The notes under the pieces are model-generated. The model had not been told where the DNA came from. It did no database searches and saw nothing but the letters and a program-made list of their open reading frames with translations. DNA of 14,259 nt. Origin: JBGPYB01 sp041493035. Its GTDB lineage: Bacteria > Acidobacteriota > Vicinamibacteria > Fen-336. The position numbers were made by a program, and so were the translations under genes. This document shows positions 6,295 to 14,259 of the stretch, one piece after another; within the stretch, counting starts at the first letter, position 1, and each line of letters begins with the position of its first letter. The stretch spans positions 1 to 14,259 of the forward strand of contig JBGPYB010000122.1 in the NCBI GenBank assembly GCA_041493035.1, in the 5' to 3' direction.

Positions 6295-8401
6295 TCACCA
6301 CCTCCGCTTGCCCGGCGATCCACTCCTGGACCTGACGGATGTCCGCGGCGTACTGGGCCCGCGGGGCCTCTCGCGCGAAGCGCTCCATATAGGGCCGCGC
6401 CTCCGCCGGCCGCCCCTGCCGACTGAGCAGCATGCCGAGGTTGAACACCGTGTCGTACGCTCGCGGGTCGAGGTCCGCGGCCTGCTTCCACTCGGTGATC
6501 GCTTCCTGGATGCGGCCCGTCTCCGCGCCGATCACACCCAGGGCGTTGTGGGCCTTCGCCAAGCCGGCCTGGAGGGCCAACGCCTCCTCCAGGGCTCTCC
6601 GGGCCGCCCCGTATTCTCGCGCCATGAGATGGACGGTGCCGAGGTCGAGGAGGCAGAGCGCGTTCGACGGGTCCCGCACGTGAACGTCCTCCAGGAGCCG
6701 GATCCCCTGCGCCTCGTCCCCGGCTTGAGCCAGCGCCACGCCGAGGACGATGAGCGCGTCGAGATCGACCCCTTCTTCCTTCGCGAAGGGCGTGACCAGG
6801 CTGACAACCTCCGCGGGGCGTCCGCCATCCAGCAGGAGCCGCGCGAGGCGGAACAACACTTGAGGCGCGCGAGGGTCGAGGGCGAAAGCCCGCTTCGCGG
6901 AGACGAGGGCGCCCGAGAGATCGCCGCCAGCCTGCTGCAAAGACGCGAGCTGGACGAGTGGGGCCGGTGCCCGCGGCATTCTCTTCACGAGGGCCTGGCA
7001 CAACGTTAGCGCCGGCCGCGCCTGCCCTTCGCTTTCGAGCTGAACGACCTTGTCCAGGTCGGCCTCCAGGGCGATGAGATTCTTCGGGTCGTCCGCCTCG
7101 GTGTAGCGCCCCTTGCGGCGGTCCACGGTCGCCGCGAGGTAGCCGAGGCTCGCCAGGCGCTCGCGCGTCTCCGCGGTCTCCCGGAGCCTCGCCCGGTCGT
7201 CGCTTGCGCGGCCGAAGTGGTCCAGCCACTCGAGTCCCACCTTCACGTCCGCGGGCGCGGTCGGAGCCAGGTTGTGCGCCTCGCCGGGGTCTTGGTCAAG
7301 GTCGTAGACCTCGCGGATGGGAAGATCGATGAACTTTCGCCGACCCCGAATGACGCCGGAGAGCGGGGCCCAGCCTCGGCTGGCCGAGGCCGACAAGGCT
7401 TCGAAGTAACTCGGCACCGGCGGCATCGTGCCGCCCTCGAGAAGCGGACGGAGGCTACGCCCTGATAGGCCCTTGGGGATCGGCTGGCCCAGCAGCTCGA
7501 GGACGGTGGGCAGGATGTCGACGTGTCGGATCGGCGCCGCGGCGACGCGCGAGCCGAATAGCCGGGGCGCCCAGAAGATGAGCGGCACCTTCAGCGTCGC
7601 TTCGTAGGCGAACAGGCCGTGGGTACGCTCACCGTGCTCGCCGAGGGACTCGCCGTGGTCCGCCGTGAGGACCACGAGGGTCCGGCCCCGCTCTCCCTCG
7701 TCGAGAAGCGGTCCGAGCAGATCGCGCAGCGCCTCGTCCACCGTAGCGACGGCCCCGCGATACGGATCGGCTTCAAACCGTGCCACGAAGGGCTCAGCCG
7801 GTCGATAGGGCGCGTGGACGTCGTAGAGATGCACCCAGCAGAAGGATGGTGCCGTGCCTCTTCCGAGCCAGCGAAGCGCGGCGGCCACAGTGTCGCGGCC
7901 TCGCCGGTCCTCGAGGTGGAAGCCCCGGGCGGCCGCCTCGGGGCCGCCGAGGTGATCGTCGTAGACGTCGAAACCGCGGTTCAACCCGAATCGGGCATCG
8001 AGGGGAAAGCCGCTCACGAAGGCCCCGGTCCGGTATCCCGCGCGGTGCAGGAGGGTGGCCAGGGTGTCCCGATCCCCCGGGAAGCGATAGCCGTCGTTGT
8101 CCCGAACGCCGTGGACCGTGGGATAAACGCCGGAGAGGATGTTGGCGTGGGACGGCAGGGTCACGACGTTGTGGGCGTGAGCCCGTTCGAAGAGGGCGCC
8201 CGAACGCGCGAGGCGATCCATGAACGGCGTGTGCGCCGATCCGTCCCCGTAGGCCCCCAGGCGGTCGGCCCTGAGCGTGTCGACGGTGACGAGAAGGACG
8301 TTCATCCCCCTCTCGGAGCGCACCGCTTTCGCGCAACCTGTCCCTGTTCCCTGGACGCAGAGAATCAGGGTGAACGCCGAGAACACCCGAGACGGCCGCA
8401 T
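6278..8401 (-). CDS. Sulfatase-superfamily hydrolase fused to TPR repeats (first of pair)
   Basis: This 707-residue paralogue of the downstream gene has an N-terminal hydrophobic segment (FSAFTLILCVQG) with Cys23 in TGTGC, a weak lipobox, then a PF00884-type domain to about residue 380 and TPR repeats from about 430 to 695. Metal-site motifs are VTVDTLRADRLGAYG (Asp41), HLYDVHAPY (His191, His196), TADHGESLGEHGERTHG (Asp248, His249, His261) and Lys271. The nucleophile site reads TLPSH (Thr81 to His85) in place of C/S-x-P-x-R, as in its neighbour. The typical linker LRETAETRERLASLGYLA precedes the TPRs. There is no good Shine-Dalgarno before the ATG. It starts 48 bases after the TonB receptor stop, with a strong hairpin in between. 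The two paralogues probably act together on one substrate class or as partner proteins of the receptor. Confidence 0.88.
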   Translation of the reverse strand: MRPSRVFSAFTLILCVQGTGTGCAKAVRSERGMNVLLVTVDTLRADRLGAYGDGSAHTPFMDRLARSGALFERAHAHNVVTLPSHANILSGVYPTVHGVRDNDGYRFPGDRDTLATLLHRAGYRTGAFVSGFPLDARFGLNRGFDVYDDHLGGPEAAARGFHLEDRRGRDTVAAALRWLGRGTAPSFCWVHLYDVHAPYRPAEPFVARFEADPYRGAVATVDEALRDLLGPLLDEGERGRTLVVLTADHGESLGEHGERTHGLFAYEATLKVPLIFWAPRLFGSRVAAAPIRHVDILPTVLELLGQPIPKGLSGRSLRPLLEGGTMPPVPSYFEALSASASRGWAPLSGVIRGRRKFIDLPIREVYDLDQDPGEAHNLAPTAPADVKVGLEWLDHFGRASDDRARLRETAETRERLASLGYLAATVDRRKGRYTEADDPKNLIALEADLDKVVQLESEGQARPALTLCQALVKRMPRAPAPLVQLASLQQAGGDLSGALVSAKRAFALDPRAPQVLFRLARLLLDGGRPAEVVSLVTPFAKEEGVDLDALIVLGVALAQAGDEAQGIRLLEDVHVRDPSNALCLLDLGTVHLMAREYGAARRALEEALALQAGLAKAHNALGVIGAETGRIQEAITEWKQAADLDPRAYDTVFNLGMLLSRQGRPAEARPYMERFAREAPRAQYAADIRQVQEWIAGQAEVVSGSSR
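6301..6305 (-). promoter_or_regulatory. Ribosome binding site inside upstream gene
   Basis: GGAGG on the minus strand, 6 bases before the GTG start at 6294, lies within the last codons of the upstream paralogue. It fixes the GTG as the start and implies coupled translation of the two sulfatase-like genes. Confidence 0.7.
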
Positions 8402-8419
8402 GAGCAGCGAAATGGTGAA

Positions 8420-8443
8420 GGCCCCGGGGTTGCCCCCGGGGCC
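8420..8443 (-). terminator. Strong GC hairpin between receptor and hydrolase genes
   Basis: GGCCCCGGGG (8420-8429) and CCCCGGGGCC (8434-8443) form a perfect 10-bp stem. On the minus (coding) strand the loop is GCAA, a GNRA tetraloop. It sits between the TonB receptor stop and the next start. Only TTCACCATTT follows, not a clean T-run. It may be a partial terminator lowering hydrolase expression, or a 3'-end stabiliser of the receptor mRNA. Confidence 0.55.
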
Positions 8444-8449
8444 GATGCA

Positions 8450-11335
8450 TCAGAAGTTGAAACGCAGACCGAAGCGGATGGTCCGCGGGTTCAGGATGGT
8501 GTCGATGCGGTCGAAGTGCGAGCCGTCCGCCGAGTTGTTCCGGTTGAGGGTCGCATTGCTGTTGAATATGTTGAACGCGTCCACCGAGGCGACGAGGTTC
8601 GCGTTCCCGCCGAGCTTCAGGGTCTTCGACAGTCGCAGGTCCAGGTTGTAGAGGTCGGGCAAGCGTGCCGTATCGACGGGCGTGACCAGAACCGGCTGGG
8701 GGCCGAGGAACCCCTCGGCAACCGTCAGGCGGATGAGACGCGGATTGCCCTGCCGCGCGTAGAGGTTGGCCGCCACGTCGACGCCCCACCCCAGCTCGTA
8801 GAGGGCGCTCGCGTTGGCGGTCCACTTCGAGCTGAAGTAGAGGGCACGGCCCGAGCCTGCGCCGTAGACGACGACCTGTCCCCCGTTCCGCAGCGGTTCC
8901 GCGGTCACGGTGGCGCTCCAGGCCTGGTAGCCGTAGGTGTCGTAGATCGTGGGCGACGGGTTCTGGAGCCCCGCGCTCCCGTTGAAGTACTCCTTCCAGT
9001 CGTTGTACGAGACCGCCACGCGCGCCATCCAGCGGTCCTTGAGGCGCTTGTTGGCCGTGAACTCGACGCCGTTGTACGTCCGGTGATAGTCCGGCCGATT
9101 TTGCAGAAGAAGGCCGCCGGTGAAGTCAGGCCCCGGCGTGTCACCTGGCGTGTACCCCGTCACGGTGTACCCGTTCGCCGACACCGAAGGCAACGGGCTG
9201 AACTCGCTGCCGGACAACCCGAGATACGGGGCCCAGGGGGCTCCGGTCTGACGGCGCCAGGTGTAGCTCACGCCCATGGCCAGGTTGGGCATGACCTCGC
9301 GGTCGAAGCCGACGATGGCCTCGAGGTCGTGCGTCGCGTGATAGTTGGGATCGATCCGGTTGGCCGTCGAGAGCCCTCCGTTGATCGGCGGAGCGATCTG
9401 ACCGCTCGCGAAGTCGACCTCGCCAGGTTGTACGAAGCCGTCGCCGTCGAGGTCGTTCCAGTGATAGAAGAGCTTCCCGATGCCGCCGATGGGGTTGACC
9501 GAGGTCACGTCGCCCCAGCTCAACTGACCGGCGTACCGCGCGAGCGACGCGTGGAGGACGGACTTGCGCGATTCGTCCAGGGCGTAGGTCATGCTGGCCC
9601 GCGGGGAGAGGTCGTTGAACGAAATGCTCTGGCCTGAGCCGTCGTAGGTCAGGGCCGGGAGGATTTCGGGGAAGGACGCGTTGGCCGGCCCCGTCGACGG
9701 CCTGTTGGCGACGGCCTGATGGTCGAACCGGAGGCCGAGGTTCGCCGTCAGGCGGCCGGAAGTGACGGTGTCCTGGAGGTATCCGTTGATGTACTTCCCG
9801 CCGAAGGAATCGCTCGAAGTCCGTTCGAGGACCGCCTCCGACGCCGTGAGGTCGTTGGTCGTCTGCAACTGTCCCACGAGCTGGTTGCCGGGCGGCGCGT
9901 TGGTCGTGTCGACGTGTCCCTGGCGGAAGCCGAAACCGAACTTGAACTCGTGGCGACCGCGGGAGTAGTTGAAGTCGACGCTCGCAGTGTGGGTGGGCCG
10001 GACCGACTGGTATTGCGGGGACGATCCGTGCTGGACGCCGCTCGCAAAGTCGACGGTCGAGCTTTGGTCGAGTCCGCCCTCGGGGGTGAGGCTGAAGCCT
10101 TGATCGTACCAAGCGTACTTGAGGTCGCCCGTGAAGCTGGGGCTGAACACACGGTTCCACTCCCCCTTCCAGAGTCCGTGGAGCCTGCTGGCGAAATCGT
10201 TGGCCTGATCGCGGGTGTAGCTGCCGTCGTCCTGGCCCGGACCCACGCTGCGGCCGAACTTGTCCTTGAAGTTGTTGAAGTAGGTGAACGAGACCATGTC
10301 GGCCGGGCTCGCTTGCCAGTTGACCTTCGCGTTGAAGGTCTTGAGAAGCGTCTTGTCGCGGGTGCCGCTCAACCGCTGGAGGCGGATGTCCTGCTTTCCG
10401 TAGGAGCCCCAGAACCAGAGCTTGTCTTTCATCAGGGGGCCCCCGAAGTCGGCCCCATAGTCAGCCAGCTGCTCGATGTGATCCGCCTGGTCCCGGGAGG
10501 TTCCGTCGGGGTTCTTCAGCCGGGGGTCGCTGACCAGCGAGGCGGGCAGGTTCGACGACTGGAGCTGGTGGTTCGTGAAGAAACCGTGAGCGTTGCCGTG
10601 GAAGGCGTTCGTGCCCCGCTTCGTCACGAAGTTGATGCCGATGCCGCCCGTGGACATCTTGATGTCATTGCCACCGGTCTCGTAGGTGATCTGGTCGAAG
10701 GCGTCGAAGTCGTAGTACGCGGGGGACGATCCTGCCGCCGCCGGGTCCGAGATCACGATGCCGTCCAGGTTCCACACAACGTCCGCCTGGAGGGAGCCCT
10801 TGCCGAAGAACGTCGCCTGCTGGCCGCTCTCGCTCCCGGCGATGTTCACGCGGTCCATCTGCACGCCGGGCACGGTCCGGAGGATCGCCCACGGATCGCG
10901 GGAATTGGGGATCTTCTCCAGCTCCTCCCGGGTCAGCGTCGTCGACGTGCCGGTTTTCCTCGTGTCGATGACGGGGCTCTCCGCGGTCACCGTGATCACC
11001 TCGGCAGTGCCACCGACCTTCAGCCCGAGAGGCAGGGTCAAGCTCACACCGCTGTCCACGACGACGTCGCGGGCGACGCTCACGAACCCCGTGAGGGTCG
11101 CTGAGACTTTGTAGGCGCCCGGATCGAGGTTCAGGAACCGGAACTGCCCGGTCTCCGAGCTGTTCGTCGAGCGCGCGCCGGTGGCGCCGCTCAGTGTGAC
11201 CGTCACACCCCTGAGCGCGCCGCCCGACTCGTCGGTGATGGTGCCGTAGATGTTGCCCGTCGCGATCTGCGCCCGGGCCTGCGCCGCGAGACCCAGGACC
11301 AAGATCGCGAGAATCGATCCGATCGTTCTCTTCAT
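8450..11335 (-). CDS. TonB-dependent outer-membrane receptor with carboxypeptidase-regulatory domain
   Basis: I use the ATG at 11335 because GGAGG (complement of 11345-11349) precedes it and a clean signal peptide follows (MKRTIGSILAILVLGLAAQA, RAQ); the longer open frame upstream has neither. The 961-residue protein has the signal peptide (1-22), a CarboxypepD_reg domain (about 26-105: GNIYGTITDESGGALRGVTV, ending in a FVSVARDV strand), a TonB plug (about 118-245, with LTREELEKIPNSRDPWAILR, VPGVQMD and GGIGINFVTKRGTNAFHG), and a beta-barrel ending in RFGLRFNF with a terminal Phe for Bam insertion. This Oar-like type is greatly expanded in Acidobacteriota and is thought to import or bind large organic ligands. 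An exact EF-hand-type loop, DLDGDGFVQPGE (residues 628-639), suggests a calcium site in a barrel loop. It heads the cluster with the two hydrolases. Confidence 0.92.
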   Translation of the reverse strand: MKRTIGSILAILVLGLAAQARAQIATGNIYGTITDESGGALRGVTVTLSGATGARSTNSSETGQFRFLNLDPGAYKVSATLTGFVSVARDVVVDSGVSLTLPLGLKVGGTAEVITVTAESPVIDTRKTGTSTTLTREELEKIPNSRDPWAILRTVPGVQMDRVNIAGSESGQQATFFGKGSLQADVVWNLDGIVISDPAAAGSSPAYYDFDAFDQITYETGGNDIKMSTGGIGINFVTKRGTNAFHGNAHGFFTNHQLQSSNLPASLVSDPRLKNPDGTSRDQADHIEQLADYGADFGGPLMKDKLWFWGSYGKQDIRLQRLSGTRDKTLLKTFNAKVNWQASPADMVSFTYFNNFKDKFGRSVGPGQDDGSYTRDQANDFASRLHGLWKGEWNRVFSPSFTGDLKYAWYDQGFSLTPEGGLDQSSTVDFASGVQHGSSPQYQSVRPTHTASVDFNYSRGRHEFKFGFGFRQGHVDTTNAPPGNQLVGQLQTTNDLTASEAVLERTSSDSFGGKYINGYLQDTVTSGRLTANLGLRFDHQAVANRPSTGPANASFPEILPALTYDGSGQSISFNDLSPRASMTYALDESRKSVLHASLARYAGQLSWGDVTSVNPIGGIGKLFYHWNDLDGDGFVQPGEVDFASGQIAPPINGGLSTANRIDPNYHATHDLEAIVGFDREVMPNLAMGVSYTWRRQTGAPWAPYLGLSGSEFSPLPSVSANGYTVTGYTPGDTPGPDFTGGLLLQNRPDYHRTYNGVEFTANKRLKDRWMARVAVSYNDWKEYFNGSAGLQNPSPTIYDTYGYQAWSATVTAEPLRNGGQVVVYGAGSGRALYFSSKWTANASALYELGWGVDVAANLYARQGNPRLIRLTVAEGFLGPQPVLVTPVDTARLPDLYNLDLRLSKTLKLGGNANLVASVDAFNIFNSNATLNRNNSADGSHFDRIDTILNPRTIRFGLRFNF

Positions 11336-11751
11336 CGCTTCATTCCTCCCTTCAGGAAATTGATCTCGGGAAGAACCGATCCTCGGAATCCGTTCGTGAC
11401 TCCCGCGAGACCAACTGGCCCTCACCAGGAGCAATGGGTGTGCCCGACTCGCGGGGCCTAATGGACCGATCGCGCCGCATGCGCCATGAAACGAAGTACT
11501 TGCGGACGAGCGACGCAATGGCGGAAATCGGGTGAGTCGGCTGAAGATCTCATGAGTTTTGCCTGAGCTGGCGGCGCCGTGTCGTATGAGGCCGTTGCAG
11601 CGGGAGATGAAGAGTCGCCGAGGGGGGTGAGGAACGGGCTCAGATCGCGCTCACCACCATGCGACGACGGATGCTCTCCCGAACGCCTTCTTCGAACCAT
11701 CGCGCTGGATGGGAGAGGGATGGATTCCATCCTCGTGGATCGGAGGGTGCG
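11336..11751. other. Intergenic region upstream of the receptor operon
   Basis: This 416-base gap lies between the CadC-like regulator and the TonB receptor, both on the minus strand. I find no credible gene. It should carry the receptor promoter and its operators, but no clear sigma-70 or sigma-54 boxes stand out by eye. The only obvious structure is the hairpin at 11718-11732 and the Shine-Dalgarno next to the receptor start. Confidence 0.5.
11718..11732 (-). terminator. Short hairpin after the CadC-like gene
   Basis: GGATGG (11718-11723) and CCATCC (11727-11732) are perfect complements around a 3-base loop, 19 bases past the stop of the regulator gene. A T-run is missing, so termination is only possible, not shown. 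Confidence 0.3.
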
Positions 11752-13827
11752 TCAGGAAACGTTGGCGACCAGATAGAGCTGGGACACCGTCCGGCGATAG
11801 CTGTAGGCGTAGGCCTGCTCGTCCGGGGTCGTCAGGAATCCCAGCAGACCCTCGAACCCCGCCGCATCGGGGGGCTCAATGGTCTTCCACGGTTTCAGGC
11901 GACCGGCGGCCAGGTCGAGCCGGTAGAGCTTTCGGAACGGACGCAGGGCCTCGGAGAAATACAGCGCCCTCCCTGAGTCGCCCCAGCACAAGGGTGTGTA
12001 CGACCGATTCACGCCCGCGACGTGAAGGGCCGGCGACTTGCCGTCCACCGCGTACAGGCAATAGCCGGCATCGCAGGTGGCGAGGACCCGGGCGCCATCG
12101 GGGGTCAGCATGTGGGAGGCACCGTAGGCGCCTTTCGGGGTGATCGGCCGTGGCGAGCCCGCTTCCGGTGTCAGAGCTTGCCAGAACACCCGCGCCGCGC
12201 CGTCCTGCTCCACTCCGGTGAAGACGATGGCCAGACCCCCGGGGAGCCATTCCGCAGCGCCGTACCTCTTGATGGACGGATCGCGCAGGATCCGAGGCTC
12301 CCCTTCGCCCACCGGGATCACCTCGATGCGGTCGGGTTGTTCGGCGGGCACCGTGAGCGCCCATCGGCCATCGGGAGACAGCGCTCGCGACAGCCCATGG
12401 CCGATCCGCATCGCGGGACTCCGATCCGTCCGCCGAACGAACACGCTGTACTCGGATCCCCCTCCCTGTCCGCTCTCCTCGAAGAGGATCGTTTGGCCGT
12501 CCGCGGACATGTCACGGAGAGTGGAGAAGTCCAGCCACGAGAGATCTCGCTCGCCGACATCCCCACGACCCGCGTAGCGAATCTCCCCCGTCGTGTCGCC
12601 GCGCACCAGGAGGATCTTCCCGTCGGGGGCGATGTCCTGGAGGACCAGCCGCCCGATGCCCGGCGCCACATCGCGCTCGTGCCCGACCAGGTCCACCGCG
12701 TGAAGGCCGGAATCCGATCCGGTCCGGGCCGCGGTGAACCACACCTCGCGGGAGTCGGGCCGCCAGGCGAGCCCCTCGATGCTGGCCCAACCGTCCGAGA
12801 GTTGCCTCTTGTGGCCCTGACGATCGACGTACGCGACGAGGCCGCGGTCGTCTCCGGCCACCGGGTGCTCGAGGAAGGCCACGCCCTTTCCGTCGGGCGA
12901 GATCCGAAGATCGCTCGGCCGGACAGCCTTGCAAAGCACCGTGCCGATCGGAAACTCGATTCCAAGCTCTTCTTGACCCGCGCGGGCGATCGCGAACTCC
13001 GAGCCGCCCGCCATCGAGTCGGCCGCCCACACGCCCTCCAGTATGTCCTTGGGCGCTCCGCCCACCAGCGGCACACGTGACAGCCTGAGCCCCTTCATGT
13101 ACGCGAGCTCACCGCGGCTGGAGACGCTCACGATGCTGTCGCCGCCGACGTCCAGAGGCCGCGACTCGGCGTTCACCGCATCGCTCTGGTAGAAGAGCGG
13201 GGACGAGCCGCTCCATGCGGCGGTGTAGACCACCTGGCCGCCGGGGCCGAAGCGCGCGCCGGACACCGAACCCCGTCTGAATGTCAGGCGCCGATAGGTG
13301 ATCGAGGCGGCGGTCGAGACGGACGACGTCGAGTGGGCGGAGCGCGCGAGACCTGTCGCAATCGCAAGAGCCACCGCAACACCGGCCACAGCCGCGGCTC
13401 GCAGAATAGATCGCTTTCGGGTCGGGCTCGTGGTGCGCCCAAGGGCGTCCTCCGGGCCGATGCGTTCGACCGGGGCGACGAACCGATACCCGCGGCGTGG
13501 CACGGTCTCGACGAACCGCGGCGTGTCGGCGTCGTCACCCAGGGCCACGCGAATCTGGCGGATACAGGTATTGAGGCTCAGCTCGAAATCCACGAACGTC
13601 CCGTCGGGCCAGACCTGCCGCTGTATCTCCTCGCGGGTCAGGAGCTGCCCGGGAGAGCTCACGAGAAGGGCGAGCACACAGCTCGGCCGAGGCTGCAGCT
13701 TGAGCGGAGCACCCGCCTTGCGCAGCTCTCCCGTTCGCAGGTCGAGGACGAAGGCGCCGAAGCGGACGAGGCCTTCCGGGCTGCCCGATGAGGCGGCTTC
13801 GCGAGGGTGACGGAAACCGTCAGCCAT
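11752..13827 (-). CDS. CadC-like transmembrane winged-helix regulator with PD40 beta-propeller
   Basis: I start it at the ATG at 13827, which follows GAGG and lies 5 bases after the stop of the MarR-like gene; an upstream in-frame start would overlap that gene. The 691-residue product has an OmpR/PhoB-type Trans_reg_C winged helix (about 21-118: VRFGAFVLDLRTGELRKAG, LLTREEIQRQVWPDG, LNTCIRQIRVALGDD, VPRRGYRFVAPV), a single membrane segment (about 141-161: ILRAAAVAGVAVALAIATGL), and about 520 residues of periplasmic PD40/WD40-like repeats marked by ISPDGKGVAF, IAPDGKILLV, MSADGQTILF, LSPDGRWALT and LTPDGARVLA. It has no receiver domain, so it is a one-component regulator whose outer propeller may sense a ligand or partner protein while the inner domain binds DNA. 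Its likely targets include the adjacent receptor operon, an inference from position. Confidence 0.88.
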   Translation of the reverse strand: MADGFRHPREAASSGSPEGLVRFGAFVLDLRTGELRKAGAPLKLQPRPSCVLALLVSSPGQLLTREEIQRQVWPDGTFVDFELSLNTCIRQIRVALGDDADTPRFVETVPRRGYRFVAPVERIGPEDALGRTTSPTRKRSILRAAAVAGVAVALAIATGLARSAHSTSSVSTAASITYRRLTFRRGSVSGARFGPGGQVVYTAAWSGSSPLFYQSDAVNAESRPLDVGGDSIVSVSSRGELAYMKGLRLSRVPLVGGAPKDILEGVWAADSMAGGSEFAIARAGQEELGIEFPIGTVLCKAVRPSDLRISPDGKGVAFLEHPVAGDDRGLVAYVDRQGHKRQLSDGWASIEGLAWRPDSREVWFTAARTGSDSGLHAVDLVGHERDVAPGIGRLVLQDIAPDGKILLVRGDTTGEIRYAGRGDVGERDLSWLDFSTLRDMSADGQTILFEESGQGGGSEYSVFVRRTDRSPAMRIGHGLSRALSPDGRWALTVPAEQPDRIEVIPVGEGEPRILRDPSIKRYGAAEWLPGGLAIVFTGVEQDGAARVFWQALTPEAGSPRPITPKGAYGASHMLTPDGARVLATCDAGYCLYAVDGKSPALHVAGVNRSYTPLCWGDSGRALYFSEALRPFRKLYRLDLAAGRLKPWKTIEPPDAAGFEGLLGFLTTPDEQAYAYSYRRTVSQLYLVANVS

Positions 13828-13832
13828 GGCGC

Positions 13833-14259
13833 CTATCCTCGAGCCGAAATGGCATGCCGGGGCCGATTGCGACCCGGCGTGGCTTCCCGCGCCCGCAGCG
13901 ACAGCGTCAAGCGCAGCGCGTTCAACACCATCACGGCCTTTCGTATCTCCCGTTCGGTCGTCGGAATGCGCATCCGTCCCCACAAATGTGTCTCACGACG
14001 TTTCATGGCCTTCGCGACCTTGAGGCCTTTCGCGGTGAGCCCCACCAGGGAGGACCGCCGGTGCGCCGGGTTGTTGATGCTCGCGGCCAGGCCGTTCTCG
14101 AGCAACGCGTTCACGACCACTTGGACATGCTGGCGCGACACGAGGCGCCGCCGCGCCATCTCGGGCACCGATCGCGGCCCCATCTCCAGGAGCTCGTAGA
14201 GCACGCCCCGGCTGCTGGCCTGGCCTGGAGACATGCAGACGGCTTCCGGGCCGTGGACC
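13833..14259 (-). CDS. MarR-family transcriptional regulator (partial, cut by window edge)
   Basis: A winged-helix protein with SPGQASSRGVLYELLEMG, the recognition region PEMARRRLVSRQHVQVVVNA, and a wing INNPAHRRSSLVGLTAKG followed by a long C-terminal dimerisation helix. This is the MarR layout (D/N..R.....LT..G). The first ATG in the window (14234) would give 133 residues. However, the frame stays open to the edge (VHGPEAVC before it), and MarR proteins normally have an extra N-terminal helix, so the true start is probably beyond 14259. It ends 5 bases before the CadC-like gene, so the two are almost certainly one operon. MarR proteins are usually ligand-responsive repressors; its ligand is unknown. 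Confidence 0.82.
   Translation of the reverse strand, partial: VHGPEAVCMSPGQASSRGVLYELLEMGPRSVPEMARRRLVSRQHVQVVVNALLENGLAASINNPAHRRSSLVGLTAKGLKVAKAMKRRETHLWGRMRIPTTEREIRKAVMVLNALRLTLSLRAREATPGRNRPRHAISARG

Noticed and set aside
6177..7229. Minus-strand open frame of 350 codons overlapping the sulfatase-like gene in another frame
   Set aside because: It is Pro/Arg/Gly-rich low-complexity sequence and overlaps a clear TPR-encoding frame.
7619..9637. Long plus-strand open frame of 672 codons opposite the hydrolase and receptor genes
   Set aside because: It spans two real minus-strand genes, has no domain pattern, and is Arg/Val/Glu/Gly-rich as expected for an antisense shadow in GC-rich DNA.
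9719..11104. Plus-strand open frame of 461 codons opposite the TonB receptor
   Set aside because: The opposite strand has signal peptide, plug and barrel motifs; this frame shows only low-complexity V/E/R/G sequence.

Overview
The window is high-GC bacterial chromosomal DNA. No rRNA, tRNA, CRISPR array or plasmid origin is visible. The gene families point to an uncultured member of Acidobacteriota or a close relative: a large TonB-dependent receptor with an N-terminal carboxypeptidase-regulatory domain, sulfatase-fold proteins fused to TPR arrays, a CadC-like winged-helix/beta-propeller membrane regulator and PEP-CTERM exoproteins. This assignment rests on family composition only.

Region 1 (about 1-2222, plus strand) holds a small possible zinc-ribbon protein, a long gene-free stretch, and two tandem paralogous PEP-CTERM secreted proteins. 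A very good sigma-54 (-24/-12) promoter match lies at 722-736, just ahead of the first. The second has a one-base frameshift immediately before its PEP-CTERM sorting signal, which is intact in the neighbouring frame.

Region 2 (about 2223-4158) is a patchwork of small and decayed genes. It holds a 52-residue basic protein gene on the minus strand; a transposase-like N-terminal fragment with a repeat-bearing IS-like end; an intact secreted glycine-rich protein; the C-terminal remnant of an acyltransferase-3 membrane protein; and a UPF0175-type antitoxin whose DUF3368/PIN-type toxin is cut off after 25 codons.

Region 3 (4159-14259, all minus strand) is a coherent surface-uptake and signalling block. 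In transcription order it runs: MarR-like regulator (cut by the window edge), CadC-like transmembrane regulator with a PD40/WD40-like propeller, a 416-bp gap, a TonB-dependent receptor, then two tandem secreted sulfatase-superfamily/TPR proteins, the last two overlapping by 17 nt. Both enzymes carry Thr where true sulfatases carry the formylglycine Cys/Ser, so they are probably not classical sulfatases. I infer that the receptor imports or binds a ligand, the two exported hydrolases process or modify it, and the upstream regulators control the set. The substrate cannot be told from sequence.
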